From Platerodrilus igneus (taxonomy: Eukaryota > Arthropoda > Insecta > Coleoptera > Lycidae): a stretch of 64,000 nt of DNA. The notes under the pieces are model-generated. The model saw only the letters and a program-made list of their open reading frames with translations. It was not told the DNA's origin and did no database searches. Where the stretch lies: NCBI GenBank assembly GCA_036346225.1, contig JARFIW010000899.1, positions 124,001 through 188,000 on the forward strand. The letters run 5' to 3'. Below are positions 11,641 to 23,663 of this stretch, one piece after another. Positions within the stretch are counted from its first letter, which is position 1. The number at the start of each line of letters is the position of its first letter. A program made the position numbers and the translations under genes.

Positions 11641-12173
11641 TTTCAGCAGCTTTCAGAATTGCAAATAATATATATATTATTCCGTTTAAAAATCCGAACA
11701 TTTAATAATTTTTTCATTTAAGATAGGAACAATTGCGTCTGGATCATCCTGTATGTTTACTGGAGGTTTTGGTTACAGGATGTGGCGCCTTTGGGCCTGA
11801 ACTAACCACAACCTAAGCTAGAATTTCAGAGTTTAGAAGCATAGGATTATCAACATTTAATTAAGAAAACGGAAAATAATGAAAATCACGAAAACTAGGT
11901 GTGACAGATAAGTATACGACAGTATTAAGAAAAATTAATCAAAAGTAAACATGAAATCAAAAACTGCCATTAGGTATAGGGTATTTCATTTAAAATAACA
12001 AAATTGCTACTATGTTTTAATAGAATTGCCAACACTGCGTAGTTGAAAATATTTTAAATCGAGAGTAGTTCTCCTTAAACGTCTAATAGGCCATCCACCG
12101 TGAATCACCCTATATAGATCAATAAATCACTTTAAGGACATGCAGTACATACGAAACTTATATAAATTCATGG

Positions 12174-12177
<4 letters not shown>
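11641..12177. other. No gene recognised
   Basis: AT-rich sequence with no convincing ORF. GTGAATCACCCTATATAG near 12102 resembles the CACCCTGTATA ends common in insect DNA transposons, and similar strings occur near 14392, 19960, 23606 and 33850, but no complete element can be bounded. Confidence 0.4.
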
Positions 12178-12226
<49 letters not shown>

Positions 12227-12452
12227 GTAAGATGTATCTGTAAACAACTCTTATGAAAATAATAAAAGCCATTGACAAATACAAATCGGGCTGGTAGTTA
12301 TATAGCCATTAACAAAACATTAGCTTTATTACTTCATAGGGGAGAAACATCCACTGACCATGGTTTCGCGTTAGCCTCGTCAGAGTGGAATAGTTCCCAA
12401 GAACCCTATGAAGTAATCGAAGCTATTATAATGATATAATTTGAAACAATCA

Positions 12453-12502
<50 letters not shown>
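12178..12502. repeat. Short segment bounded by (TA)n on both sides
   Basis: Pure TA tracts at 12178-12223 and 12456-12502 enclose about 232 bp of unique-looking sequence. The first 40 bp after the left tract (AAGATGTATCTGTAAACAA and following) match the bases just right of the (TA)n tract at 23665-23704, so the tract and this flank belong to one repeat family. No coding sequence is seen. Confidence 0.6.
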
Positions 12503-12504
<2 letters not shown>

Positions 12505-14060
12505 CTATGATAAGAGGGTAGTTTAAGTCATAGGAGTCGAGGATAGATATAAATAACTTTAACTTTCAGTTATTAAATAATTCGAAAGAGCAAATCGACT
12601 ATTCTACAAAAAGTCAATTGCGAGGACACTGTATATAAAGGATATTTGATCTAATGCATGAGAAAGAAGCTCCTTTAGTAATAATCCGATAACATTTAAT
12701 TAGGATAGTAATGAGTGCGTCATATAAAATGTTTAAATATAATTTACGAGTAAAGATAAGATTTTAGAAGCAACTAATGCATCAAATAAAATTATCGGGA
12801 AACATAGATAAATTAGCATTCCAAATATTTAATAATACGTTGAAAATATAAACGCATCTTAATATGTCACTAAATACATGACTAGAAAGAATACATTTAT
12901 TCAGAAAACCAAGATTCTGTAACAAACAAATAAACACCAGGCGGTTCAATTATATGATGTCTTGGACTTTTAAACAACAAGCATTAAATACGTGACTGAA
13001 TAAAAGCAATAATCGGAAATCCTAACAAAATGCTGTAATATACAGAACACTTACGTGATGGATGGAGAATTTCGTCGAAGAATTAAACCAGGGAATTTGA
13101 GAAAATACCGAGTTCTGCCAGAGATAATGCAAAGTACAAGCTTAATCGATAAACACGCCAATGGAAACGATTGGCGAGAATGGCTTATAAATACAATAGA
13201 AAATAAATAAACATTTAGTTCATATTCAACCAAGCACGAACTATGCTCAAATGTAGTAGAAAGTTACTTAATTAATTAGTGAAGTTCAGAATTCAGAATA
13301 AGTAAAATTTGAAAGTGAGTAATTGTGCCACTAAAATAAGCCGATCTACAAATAGACGTAAGTTAAACAATTAATTAAATTTATTTTTAATATTTAACAA
13401 AACAGGGTTTTTGTTGAGACGGCTGTTATTGATGCCGCTTTCGTTGATGTCAGTTTCGTTGATGTCATATGTATTAAGTTGATATTTAAGTTTATATGCA
13501 AGTCGATGTTCATGTCGAAATCTAAGCCTTAACGCAAATCTAAAAATACATCTGAAAGTGAGATCAAAAGAGTACCAAAAGTTAATTCAAGAAAAAATAC
13601 CAGAGATCAAAGTAGATAATTCTGGCCAATAAGTAAAGCGGACAACAAGGGATGCAGACCACAGACACTATGAGGGAACTCCAGTGACCATTCCAGGTTA
13701 GCGATTTTTAAACATTTTATTATTTAAAGACTGTTTCAAATTTAATATTTGCTATACATTATGTATTTGTAAGTTATCAAAAAGGTCATTTGAAATTATA
13801 AAAACAGGGGAAAGCATCTTAGAACATTTGAAGATACTTGAGAGTAATTAAAAGATATTTTTGCTGGCTTTCAGGAAAGCATAAATTTGGTAAATGTAAA
13901 TATTCTATACCAGGGAAAATTTTGAGGTTACATATTGTACATATTATCAGTTATTATATTGTGTGTTTTTGAATTGCTTGATTTGAATCCATTTAAAGGT
14001 TAAAATAAGATATTTATTATTAGGAAGTCGAGCTATCAGTGAGCTAGTCATGGTAAACAA
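12503..14060. other. No gene recognised
   Basis: AT-rich sequence without a supported ORF on either strand. A 60-codon minus-strand frame at 13051-13233 has no recognisable motif. Repeated GTTGATGTC-like words occur at 13428-13530 but do not form a clear tandem repeat. Confidence 0.4.
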
Positions 14061-14275
14061 TCAAATAAAAATATCATAGCAAATAAAAATTTCACAGTAA
14101 TAAAAATGGTACGCCCAACTGTAGGGCATTTCATAGCAATAAAAATTGCACCCATCGTAAGGGCTTTAGCTCCAAAAAGGCTATTTCATAGCAATTAAAA
14201 TTGCGCACAAACGTGTGGCATAATAAAAATTTCATAGCAATAAAAATGGCGCATAATTGTGGGGCAAAATCATAT

Positions 14276-14278
<3 letters not shown>
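14061..14278. repeat. Degenerate tandem repeats left of copy A
   Basis: The words TTTCATAGCAATAAAAATTG and GCGC/GTGGGGC recur four or five times at irregular spacing of roughly 45-70 bp. The same words (CATAGCAAT, GGCCCAACGTTGGGGC) recur inside the right end of copy A near 16360-16428, so this may belong to the same repeat family. The tract ends directly at the (TA)n at 14279. Confidence 0.55.
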
Positions 14279-14317
<39 letters not shown>

Positions 14318-16425
14318 ATGGATTCAAAGGTTAAATTTGGGGTAGTCAATGCAATTTCAACCACCCTGTATAGTGAAAAGAACAAATTATTTACGTGCAA
14401 AATTTATTTAATTCATTTAGGGAGAACGGACAAGTACAGACGTATTTTTATGATTAATGATTGAAAGGTTATAAGTACATAAAGAAAAACAGTTTTAAAA
14501 ACAAATAGAAACGCATCATTAATTTAATTAATTTTAATTCAACACGTGTAAAAGCATTAAAAACCCACTGGGGTAAGAAAAATCAATAATCCCAAAGCAA
14601 AAGGTTTCTTGGTAACAAACAAAGACATCAGTTTTATCGGATACAGTGAAGTATAAACTCCAAGAATTGTTGTTTTAAACGGTCTGTAATTAAGAACACC
14701 TGCATTTTTTTAAAAGGTTACATTCTTCAAAATTATCAGCATAATAAAGCAGGACCTCATAGAAAATAGTTTTCAACCGTCAGTTAGTTCGAATAACAAG
14801 CTAACAAAATTCTTAAAGAGCAGGGGAGATGCACGATCGGTAATATGCTACAGACAGAGACAGACAGAAAAGTGTTAATATTGCAATCGCACGTACTAAT
14901 CCACGTGGAGTAAAGATGGGCAGTCAGCAATATCGATTTTCTACAACACAAGTGGGGTTTGGAATGCGACATCAAATATGCATAAGACAGAAATAAAAAT
15001 ATTACAGGCGGAGTTTTATGACGACACAGAATAGTATCATTGGTTGGGAACGTATAGTTTTACAAAGGTACGAACATGCGACAGGTGGAAGTGATTTCGG
15101 AGAGATACGGCGCATTCACGGAGTGAGTTACAGGAATCTTCAAGTCGGTTATATCTAAATTTGCAGAATTGTTATTTGAAAATAAATTTTTCGCGTGAAG
15201 TGTGGCCGAGAGGTAGCATTTTGGAAAATATAAATACTCTAGGAGAATTAGTAGAGCTCTCTTTGTATTCTCATCGCTTTATACTATTTAACAACAATAT
15301 AACGACGTTCTAGTAGAGTTTTTGTGAGTATTAAATATATTCATTATACCGTAAAACTACTGCTAGCAATTGTTACTTGGTAGTTGTGGCCTGCTAGTTA
15401 TTAACGTAAGATACAAGTAGTGTAGTGAAAATCAAATTAACAGAGGTCCAATTATTACCATACCAATCTAGTAAATCAATAAATAGACGCATAATATACG
15501 TGAGTTTGTATGCTGTTATGGAATGGTAATTTAAAGCAAGACGCTTGGCGAATTATTGGGGTTATCATCTATGAATATGTGGAGTAGCAGAACGCATAGT
15601 CATGAAGTCAAGGGGTTCTGGTGATCATCGTCAAAGAGATGGAGGCCTGAAGCATTCTCCAGGTAACTTATTTGAAATTTCTGTTATCTGATAAACGTTT
15701 GTATTATTTGGTGATGTGTGAGTGAATATTGGGGTTATTTATAGTTATTAATGCAAGATACGTGTACTGGACAATTATTGGAGTTATTTAAAATATTAAA
15801 AAAGGGTGTATTTAAAACTTACTAAATTTTATTATGAATATAAATTGGATTGTTAAGGCTAAACGGGTCTATTATTTTGTATTAGATTTATGCAAGGTAA
15901 AAGGCATACATTAATACACTGGGTTATTATGAGCTCACCATACTCCAGTGAATAATAAATTTAGGGTATTATTTGGGGCCCATCTACCCATATTTTTATT
16001 AAATGTGTTTGCAAATGATAATTTAAAGCAAGGACTTTAAAACATAACACTTATTGAGTTGTAATTAGTGTACCAAACAGTTTATACTTGTGAATAATTT
16101 GGCTGTAAATAGCGGTAAATAAAAGATTGTGTGATTGTTGTATTATTTGGTGATTTTATTGAATGGTGTGTGAGTGGGAAGGAAGAATGATTGTAAATTT
16201 AGGTATCCAAGAAGAGGCACCGCTGAGCTAGCCAGGGAAGCTGCTGAAGATATTTTGAAGCAGAAAGTAACGGTAAGAAATTAGTTTTGTGTTGAAATTT
16301 TATATCGTTGAAAATTATTTGATGACACTGGTGATGGATGTATAACCCATAACACACATACCATAGCAATCTTATGATGGCCCAACGTTGGGGCTCGATG
16401 TTAAAGTTTAACACACATACCACAG

Positions 16426-16469
<44 letters not shown>
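14279..16469 (+). mobile_element. Copy A of a 2.1 kb repeat bounded by (TA)n tracts
   Basis: (TA)n tracts at 14279-14313 and 16429-16469 enclose about 2.1 kb that is similar, by eye at perhaps 70-80 per cent, to the reverse complement of 21646-23664 (copy B), which has the same (TA)n boundaries. Matching landmarks: TTGTTATGGATTCAAAGG at the left edge, CACGTGTAAAAGC, the GACATCAAATATGCATAAGAC block near 14967, the AGGTATCC...GAGCTAGCCAGG block near 16200, and CCACAGCAAT at the right edge. No transposase ORF is visible, so it is probably non-autonomous. Two exon-like blocks with splice donors are conserved (near 15600-15662 and 16199-16273). It lies in the intron following the PITRM1-like exon. 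Confidence 0.72.
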
Positions 16470-16470
<1 letters not shown>

Positions 16471-16472
<2 letters not shown>

Positions 16473-16575
16473 TAGACTGTACAAAATCGCGAAATCTCTC
16501 GGCAGTCTTTGGAAATCCCAGAAATCTCTTGGCAGTGTGCCAGAAATCGCTGGCAGACTGAAAGAAATCCCATAT
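16471..16575. repeat. Imperfect short tandem repeat right of copy A
   Basis: Words of the type AGAAATCTCTTGGCAGTNTG recur about four times between 16471 and 16575 with spacings near 20-30 bp. It lies between the (TA)n tract and the PITRM1-like exon, within that gene's intron on the minus strand. Confidence 0.5.
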
Positions 16576-16662
16576 TTTCGCAATACTGTCACATTTTTGA
16601 CCTAGTGAGCCACCCATCGATAACAGCCAAAAGATTGAAATTTATAAAATTAAACGACTTAC

Positions 16663-18992
16663 CTCAATTTATTCTTATCAAACAAAATCCTCACTATGTT
16701 GCATAGCTCTGCCAATATCGCATCATATCGTGAAGTTTTAACAAGCCGCTTCATATAGGATATGTGTTGCAGTCCCGATAACAACTCTCGCTGATAACCT
16801 GTACCTGATACCAAACCTGCAGCTGATTGCATTGCATACACATGTCCAGCATCTGCTAAACCGTGTGTCAAATTTGCCATATACATTTGAACTAACATTT
16901 GAAACCGTTGTGGATTTCTAAACTTTTCAATACTAAAAATTTGTTTCCAAAGATCCCACATATAATGTACATTCTTATCGAGGCAGTAGCTGCGTAGGAT
17001 TATACCTGGCTCGTATGAATTTAATTGAAATAAACTGTCGGCAATATGAAGGTCTAACGAAAGTCCAGATGTTTTACGATTCATAAAGTTGTCAAACTCT
17101 TGATAATCAAGTTCTTTAGTTCCTAGCTTTGTTAAAACATTGCATAATAATGGTAACAACATTTGTTGCTCGGCTGTCAGATCAGAAGTATTTAAAATAC
17201 CTTTAAAATATGTGATACCATTACTGTTGACTGTATTAATTTGCGTATGTACAGGACCACAACGAACTTTATTAATTGTAACACGTTCAACTTCACTATT
17301 AATATCTTGAATCTGCAACGTTGGTAAAATGTTTATGTTCTGTTCCTTAGTTTGAGCTTCTAGTAACTGTATCGCTTTGCGATGTATACTCGCTTTATCC
17401 GACTCACTTAACCCTTTTGTCTTTGCATGGATCAATTCTTTTTCTAACTGCATTTGGACATTTTCATAATCTTGATTTGGAGACATTGATAAAATTAAAC
17501 GGTGCTTATTATCTTTGAAATACTTTTTAACGCAGTTTTGTAAATACTTAGGATCACCATCAATTTCTTTACGCAACTTTTCAATTAATTTATCTACTTT
17601 CAATGCTGTTGTAACATCTGCATCATGATTTAGCAACGGCGTGAGTCCAAATAACAAATGTAGCCCAAAATTATTCTTTTCGTGTTTGATCGTTAATTCA
17701 TACTGATGTAAGACTGACTCAATATGCTTACGTTCAAAACCTTTTATAATGACATCATCAATGGTGGCATCAAAGATTTTTAGAACCTTTCCAAAATCAC
17801 GTTTTCTTAAACTTTGTAAACCTACTGTAAATACTGCATCTCGTGGTTGATTATCAAACCCAGTGCTTGGAGTAAAACCACCCGAAAAACCAGGTTCGAT
17901 TAATGTTTTATAAAAGGGAGAATTGGGGCCGTTAATTAATAATGTAGTTAAAAATTGCAACAGGCATGTTTCATAAATGTTGGTTATATCAGACATAACA
18001 AATGATATGCTCATTGTATTTTGTTTTTCAATGGTTTCGCCCATACTCTCAAATCTACATTCTATATGCTCGGCTTTTTCCTCGCTCCAACGTTCTTGTT
18101 GTGGCACAACGGTATTACACGCCTGATACTTATAGTGTGTTAAGTATTCTTTGTTCAAATATTCAAGTGTCGGTATCAAAGGAAAATTGCCATATGAATA
18201 AAATTTGGCATTGCTGGGGTGATAATGATCTGAATGGAATTTTTTTAAATCGGCCCACGTTAAACTCGGAATCTGTAATGGGTCGCCCCCAGAACAAACT
18301 CCATAAGTGTGATCAGGCAAAATTAAATTTTGTAATTTTTCCATTAAAATACGCTCGTTTTCGCTAAATGCACCTTTCATTTCATTGTATACAACACCTC
18401 TTATTACCAAATTGGTGTTGGTATCCTTAGGATTTTCATTTTCCAAACGCCAACCTTCTTGCATATAATCTAATTCCGATAAATTGGGACGAAAAACAGC
18501 ATCTAAATATATTTTTTGCAAATTTCGATAATCAGTCAAGTTCTGTGTACTGAACGGATACATTGTATAATCGGACCCAGTCATAGCATTCATAAATGTT
18601 GCCATGGAACGATTCAACATTTTAAAAAATGGATCACGAACCGGATACAGCTTCGACCCACAGAGCACTAGATGTTCTAAAATATGTGGCAAACCTGTAC
18701 TATTTCTAGGTGTTGTACGAAAATTAATTGAAAACACATTATTGGAATCATTTCGAAATAGATGTAAATAATGGGCCTTTGTCAGAGTATGTTGTAATTG
18801 TACAGCCGTTATTCCAAACACTGAAATATCTTCTACACTTTCAACCTCAAATCCGTGCAAGGTTTCTCCTACTTTTAACTTGTCGATGTCGGGTGCAGGA
18901 TCATCGGGTATCACTTGTGCAGTTACAGCCTGAGAGTGTTTACGTAGTAGGGACTTTGGAAAGCGTCTCACCTTTACTATGTTTGCCCACAT
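16663..18992 (-). CDS. PITRM1: Presequence protease, mitochondrial (PITRM1/PreP family), partial: first large exon
   Basis: This M16C zinc metallopeptidase degrades cleaved targeting peptides and other unfolded peptides in the mitochondrial matrix. The exon encodes 777 residues beginning MWANIVKVRRFPKSLLRK, a basic segment without acidic residues that fits a mitochondrial targeting peptide. The inverted zinc motif HILEH is at residues 103-107 and the third zinc ligand is the glutamate of VYNEMKGAFS at about 204, close to the positions known for the human protein. The exon ends in a consensus donor (AG|GTAAGT, GT at 16662-16661), so the apparent stop two bases on is intronic. The family is about 1000-1040 residues long, so roughly the last 260 residues are encoded elsewhere; I find no such exon down to position 1. 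Upstream, a 43 nt intron (18993-19035) joins a short 5' exon ending in ATG at 19036. The exon is fully open, so the gene is probably functional. Confidence 0.95.
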
Positions 18993-19036
18993 CTAAAAAA
19001 TGATCTCAGGTGCATGCTTAAAAAAATTAACTTACC
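18993..19036 (-). other. 43 nt intron and end of the 5' exon of the PITRM1-like gene
   Basis: On the minus strand the sequence reads TTTTTCTATG|GTAAGTTAATT ... CATTTTTTAG|ATGTGGGC. Donor and acceptor are both canonical. The ATG at the end of the upstream exon is in frame with the ATG that opens the large exon, so translation could start at either. The short exon lies within 90 bp of the stop codon of the neighbouring gene. Confidence 0.6.
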
Positions 19037-19123
19037 ATAGAAAAATTTCAAAATAATTTAAATGTTGCAACAAAATCTAACCTAACTTTATATAACCCCA
19101 GGAAACAATCACAGACATACGTT

Positions 19124-19472
19124 TCAAATTTCAATTTGCCTCATATAATGCAATTGAGAGGGTTTATCAGGATTAGCAGTGTAATTAGCAATTTCGATAA
19201 ACTTCACCAAATATAAAGCTTCGCGTTCAGATCTGTTCTGGATCAAACACAAGATTATCATCATTAATGTATATTCATGTATATACCTTCAGTATATCAA
19301 CGCCTTCGGGGATTGGTATGTCGTAACATTCAAAACAATGTACTATAACATAAAATCCATCGGGTGTAGTTCTTAAAGCACATCTTTTGCACTGAATCTC
19401 AGGATCTGGTAAAGCTGCAGAACTATATAAGATCTCTGGAATTCCTTCTTCCGTACAGGGTATATGACAAGA
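19124..19472 (-). CDS. Last two exons of an unrecognised CxxC protein
   Basis: Two minus-strand exons fit together in phase 0: 19287-19472 (62 codons, acceptor TTTTAG before it, donor AAG|GTATAT) and 19124-19237 (37 codons plus TGA, acceptor GATCCAG). The intron between them is 49 nt. The peptide holds CKRCALRTT and HCFECYDIPIP, two CxxC pairs spaced like a small zinc-binding domain, then a predicted helical tail with REALYLVKFIEIANY. Earlier exons must lie at higher coordinates; I cannot identify them. I do not recognise the family. It ends only about 90 bp before the first PITRM1-like exon on the same strand, so the two genes are tightly packed head to tail. No decay is visible, so it is likely a real host gene. 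Confidence 0.68.
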
Positions 19473-21604
19473 CTAAAAGTAAACAAATACATAACCGCAC
19501 TTTTATACATAAGGTGATTATTCATACAAATATGTTTATTATGGTACAATGGAGTATTTAGTTTTTAAAGTTAACTCCAAATTTAAATAAATGCCTTTAA
19601 ATCCTTAAATTAATTTGTTCTAATGTAATTTAAATTTCCATAATCCGGGTAACCTATACAAAAGCTTTAATACCGCAAACAGTTGTAACTACACTGGTAC
19701 CACCGGAAAGGTAATATAAGTTTGGTAATGAATATTTTTAAAACTTTTGATTGGCCTACATATATTGACGTGTACGGTGTCACGAAAGGTTATTTTAACC
19801 CAAATTCTAAAAATAAATCCACCAAAATATAATAGAATCCGAAAAAAAGGGAATTTTCCGTGAATTCATGGTTACGCCCTGAATAATACAAGCGTACCTT
19901 TATTCATTAAAGTGCCATGCAAAAACGCAGATTGTGCGTGTATAAATAATCACCCTGTATGATATAAGCATATTGTAAATATATAGCAAGCAACGTAAGT
20001 CGTATATGTAAGAATAATTAATAGTAAGGTACCAGAAAACGCATTTAAATGCGAGAGTAAAAATCGATCGTTTTGAGATAAATGCAAGGCCATTTGTTTT
20101 ACTTGTTAATTATCTGTGTATTTTTGATGGAAATGCATTACAAAAATTGATTTATTTTCTTTTACAACTTGAGCGTTTATGTTCATTAAACGAGGTTTAA
20201 TTGAAGTTGAGAAAAGTATTCTAAGTTACTATTTTAACAAAATAATAATTAAAAATTACAATGAGTAGCTTGAACAACCAACAATGTTAAAGTTATGAAG
20301 TTCGAAGACTGACTGGCAGTCAGGGGCTCCTCACAGTATTTATGAAGCCTATGGTCTCACTTCATTTTGTGGGAAAGTTTAGATCTTGCCCTTTGCAGTT
20401 TTTGGATAATCATACAATGTCTTATTCTAAAGAAATTTAATTAAGACTGCTTTATTGCAGTTTGTTGTTTCTGCACCTGCAGTATCACGTTGAGTCCGGA
20501 ATACAAAGTAGTTGCTTTCTTTCTTATTTCTAATATGAACTCTGTTAAACTTTAATTATATAACTTTCATTTAATACAATGTAACATGCTATTACTAAGA
20601 CATTTATTTTATATACATTTTAATGTAGGGGATATGTAACTAGTTTCTGGAAACAGATTAAGTTGTATATAAAGGGAGCGTTTATTTGTTCGTGAAGTGA
20701 TTCATTCATTAGAGTTTATTCATGCGAGCACAAAATGTTATTTTAATTTAACCGCAAGCTGTTGCTATAGTATTTGAGTATGTAGTAAATATACTGTAAT
20801 TTAATAGTTGCGAGGTTGCAATGAATAAGGGATCGATGTTTTTAAACGCAAGTTACATAAGAAAATGGAATTATTAATTACGATAAAGAGGTAAAATTCT
20901 TCAATATAAAACTATTTTTTTAAATTTTATTAAATAACCGAGAGGAAGATTTAACTAAAAATGCACTTTAGTAACTGCTGTTAGAAATGAGGATTTTAAT
21001 CTTATAAGCTGATTTGGATATAAATTTAAATAAGAATATATTTTATGACTAGGAACGTTTTTGTGGAATCTGCAAGTATCACTTTTAGATTTATTTTTAA
21101 CTGATTTATAGTTAATGTAAGGTATAATAATAATAATTGTTAATCATATAATATTTTTTATGTAAAAGGGTTTTACCAGCAGAATTTGTGAGGGGAGTTC
21201 GAAATACTCTGACCTTTTAATAGATTATCTGTCAAGGATTTTTCTGGCAGAAACAAATAACAGCAGGTTAACCATTCTCAAAAAAATAAGTTTAACTCTG
21301 TAAATTTTAAATAAGGTAAGGAACCTATTTTTTTATATCCTTCTTTGAAATTATTTTGTTTGAAATAAACGATGTTGTAAATGTTCTATATGCTTTTGTA
21401 AGAGAGAAAATATTTCATACTGTATAAATGCTTTGTGATAATGCTGTGTTTGATTTCATTTTGAAATTTCCGTCAAATCCGTTGAGCTAACCAGGCAAAG
21501 TTAGAAAGGAAGATAAGTGAACAAATTCGACTTTTACAAATCGCTGTATTTGTATCTCAGCACTCTTTTAGTAATAGCGGCGCACCAACGCAGGGCTTGT
21601 CATG

Positions 21605-21607
<3 letters not shown>
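19473..21607. other. No gene recognised; presumed intron or upstream sequence of the CxxC gene
   Basis: AT-rich with no supported ORF. A stretch near 20634-20760 (ATATGTAAC..., TATATAAAGGGAGCG) looks like a core promoter, possibly of a solo LTR, but I cannot define both ends. GTATTATTCAGGGCGTAAC near 19880 and ATAATCACCCTGTATG near 19950 resemble DNA-transposon termini facing each other. Confidence 0.35.
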
Positions 21608-21647
<40 letters not shown>

Positions 21648-23663
21648 TGCTGCGGATCGTGGATCAACAGGTTTACCCTCTCTAGCGTCAACAACCGGTT
21701 TTCAAAAAAATAACTAAATTTTATAAAATATTTCTTACCCGGATTCTTCTGCTTCACAATGATATCTTCAGCAGCTACCCTGGCTAGCTCAGCTGTGCCT
21801 TTTCATGGATACCTAAATTTTCTATCATTCTTCCTTCCCATTCATACACCATTCAATAAAATCACAAAATGATACAACAATCATACAATTTTTATTTACC
21901 ACTATTTACAAAATTATTCACAGTTATGTACATTTTTGGTACTCTAGTTCTAACTCAATAGTGCGATTTTTGTAAAGTCCTTGTTTTAAAATTTTAATTG
22001 TAAACACATTTAAAACAAAATGAGTAAATGGGCCCCAAATAATTCCCTATATTTATCATTACACACTGGAGTATGGTGAGCTCATAATAACCCAGTTTAT
22101 TAAAGTATGCTTTTCACCTAGCATAAAATTACTACAAAATTAATAACCCATGTACCCTTAACAATCTAATTTAAATTCGTGATAAAATTTAGTAAACTTT
22201 ACATACACCTTTTTCTTTTAATATTTAAAATACCCTCATCATAGTCAAGTACACGTATCTTTTTCAATACGTTAAAAAAACTATAAATAACCTCCAAAGT
22301 TCACTCACACATCACAAATAATTCCAACAGTTTATCAACTAACAACAATTCAAATGAGTTACCTGGAAAATGCTTTAAAAATCCATTTCCTACGATGACG
22401 CCGTCTTCCAGAACCCCTCTTCTTTGTGACTATGCGTACTAATTTTCCAGAACCCCTTGGCTTCGTGCTACCAATTACCATACCATCCCAGCATTCAAAT
22501 TCATGTATATTACACTTGTGTTTATTGCTTTATTAACTTACTAGCTTGACAAGGTATTGGTTGGACCTTAGTTTAATTTAAATTACTCGCCATTACTCGC
22601 GTTAATAACTATAAGGCTCCCAAAACACCAAGTTATAAGTTCTAGTACTACCTTACTATGTTACAAATAAATTTCAATACTCACAAACTCTACTATAACG
22701 TCGGTTTACGTAGTTAAAGTGATGCGAAAATCAAGAGTAGTAAAAAAACCTTAATAACTTCCATCCCGTATTTATACGCTAAAACTGTAACCTTCCGGAC
22801 ACTCTTAACGCGAAATACCTAATTGAAAATAACATTTCTGCAAATTTTGGATATAACCGCTTTCCACTTCCCGAAATTTAGCTCGTGAACACGCTATATA
22901 ATCTGAAAACCCGCTTTCATCTGTCGCGTGTTCGTCTGTTGTAAAACTAACTATTTCGACCAATGACACAGTCCTGCGTCGTTACAAAACTCCGCCCGTA
23001 ATATTGTTATCTTCGTCTTATGCATATTTGATGTCGCATTCCCACCTTACTTGAGTGATAGAAAATCGATACTGCTGACCGCGTCCACATGGATTGAGTA
23101 CTTGCTTTATGAAAACGAATGCTCTTCTACCCATCTTTATCTGTAGCGTATTATTAATCGTGCATCCCTTTCGCTCTTTAAGAAACTTTTGTTAGCTTTT
23201 TGCGAAGCAACCGTCGGTTGGAAATGTATTTTATGAAACCCGTGATGTTATGCATATAAATTCGACGAAGGTAACTTTTCAAAACATGCAGGTGTTCGTA
23301 ATTATCGACCGTTTACAATAACAATTCTCGGAGCTTCTTTTCATGGTATTCAACACAACCGATATATTTGTTTGTTACAACGAAAGCTTTTCGCCCTGGA
23401 TTTATTGATTTTATATCTGACGTTATTACACGTTGAATTACATAAATTAACTTAATTATGCGTTTCCATTTGTTTTTAAAACTGGTTTTTCTTTAGGAAC
23501 CTATTATTTTTCACTCCCTAATTATAAAATACGTGAATACTTGTTCGTTTAAATTAAAACAATGAAATAAATTTTGCGCGTAAATAAATTGTTTGTTTCT
23601 CTATTCAGGGTGTTTGAAATTGTATTGCTTAACCCAAATTTAACCCTTTAAATCCACTACAAT

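Noticed and set aside
16199..16617. Minus-strand frames of 60 to 124 codons with (YI)n runs
   Set aside because: They read through the (TA)n tract; no conserved coding sequence on that strand.
16659..16661. TAA as the true stop codon of the PITRM1-like protein
   Set aside because: It lies inside a consensus donor AG|GTAAGT and the protein would lack about a quarter of its family length.
18002..18367. 121-codon plus-strand frame
   Set aside because: Antisense shadow of the PITRM1-like exon, with no motif of its own.
20634..20820. Solo LTR with TATA box
   Set aside because: A TATATAAAG core and plausible initiator are present, but no matching ends or target-site duplication could be found.
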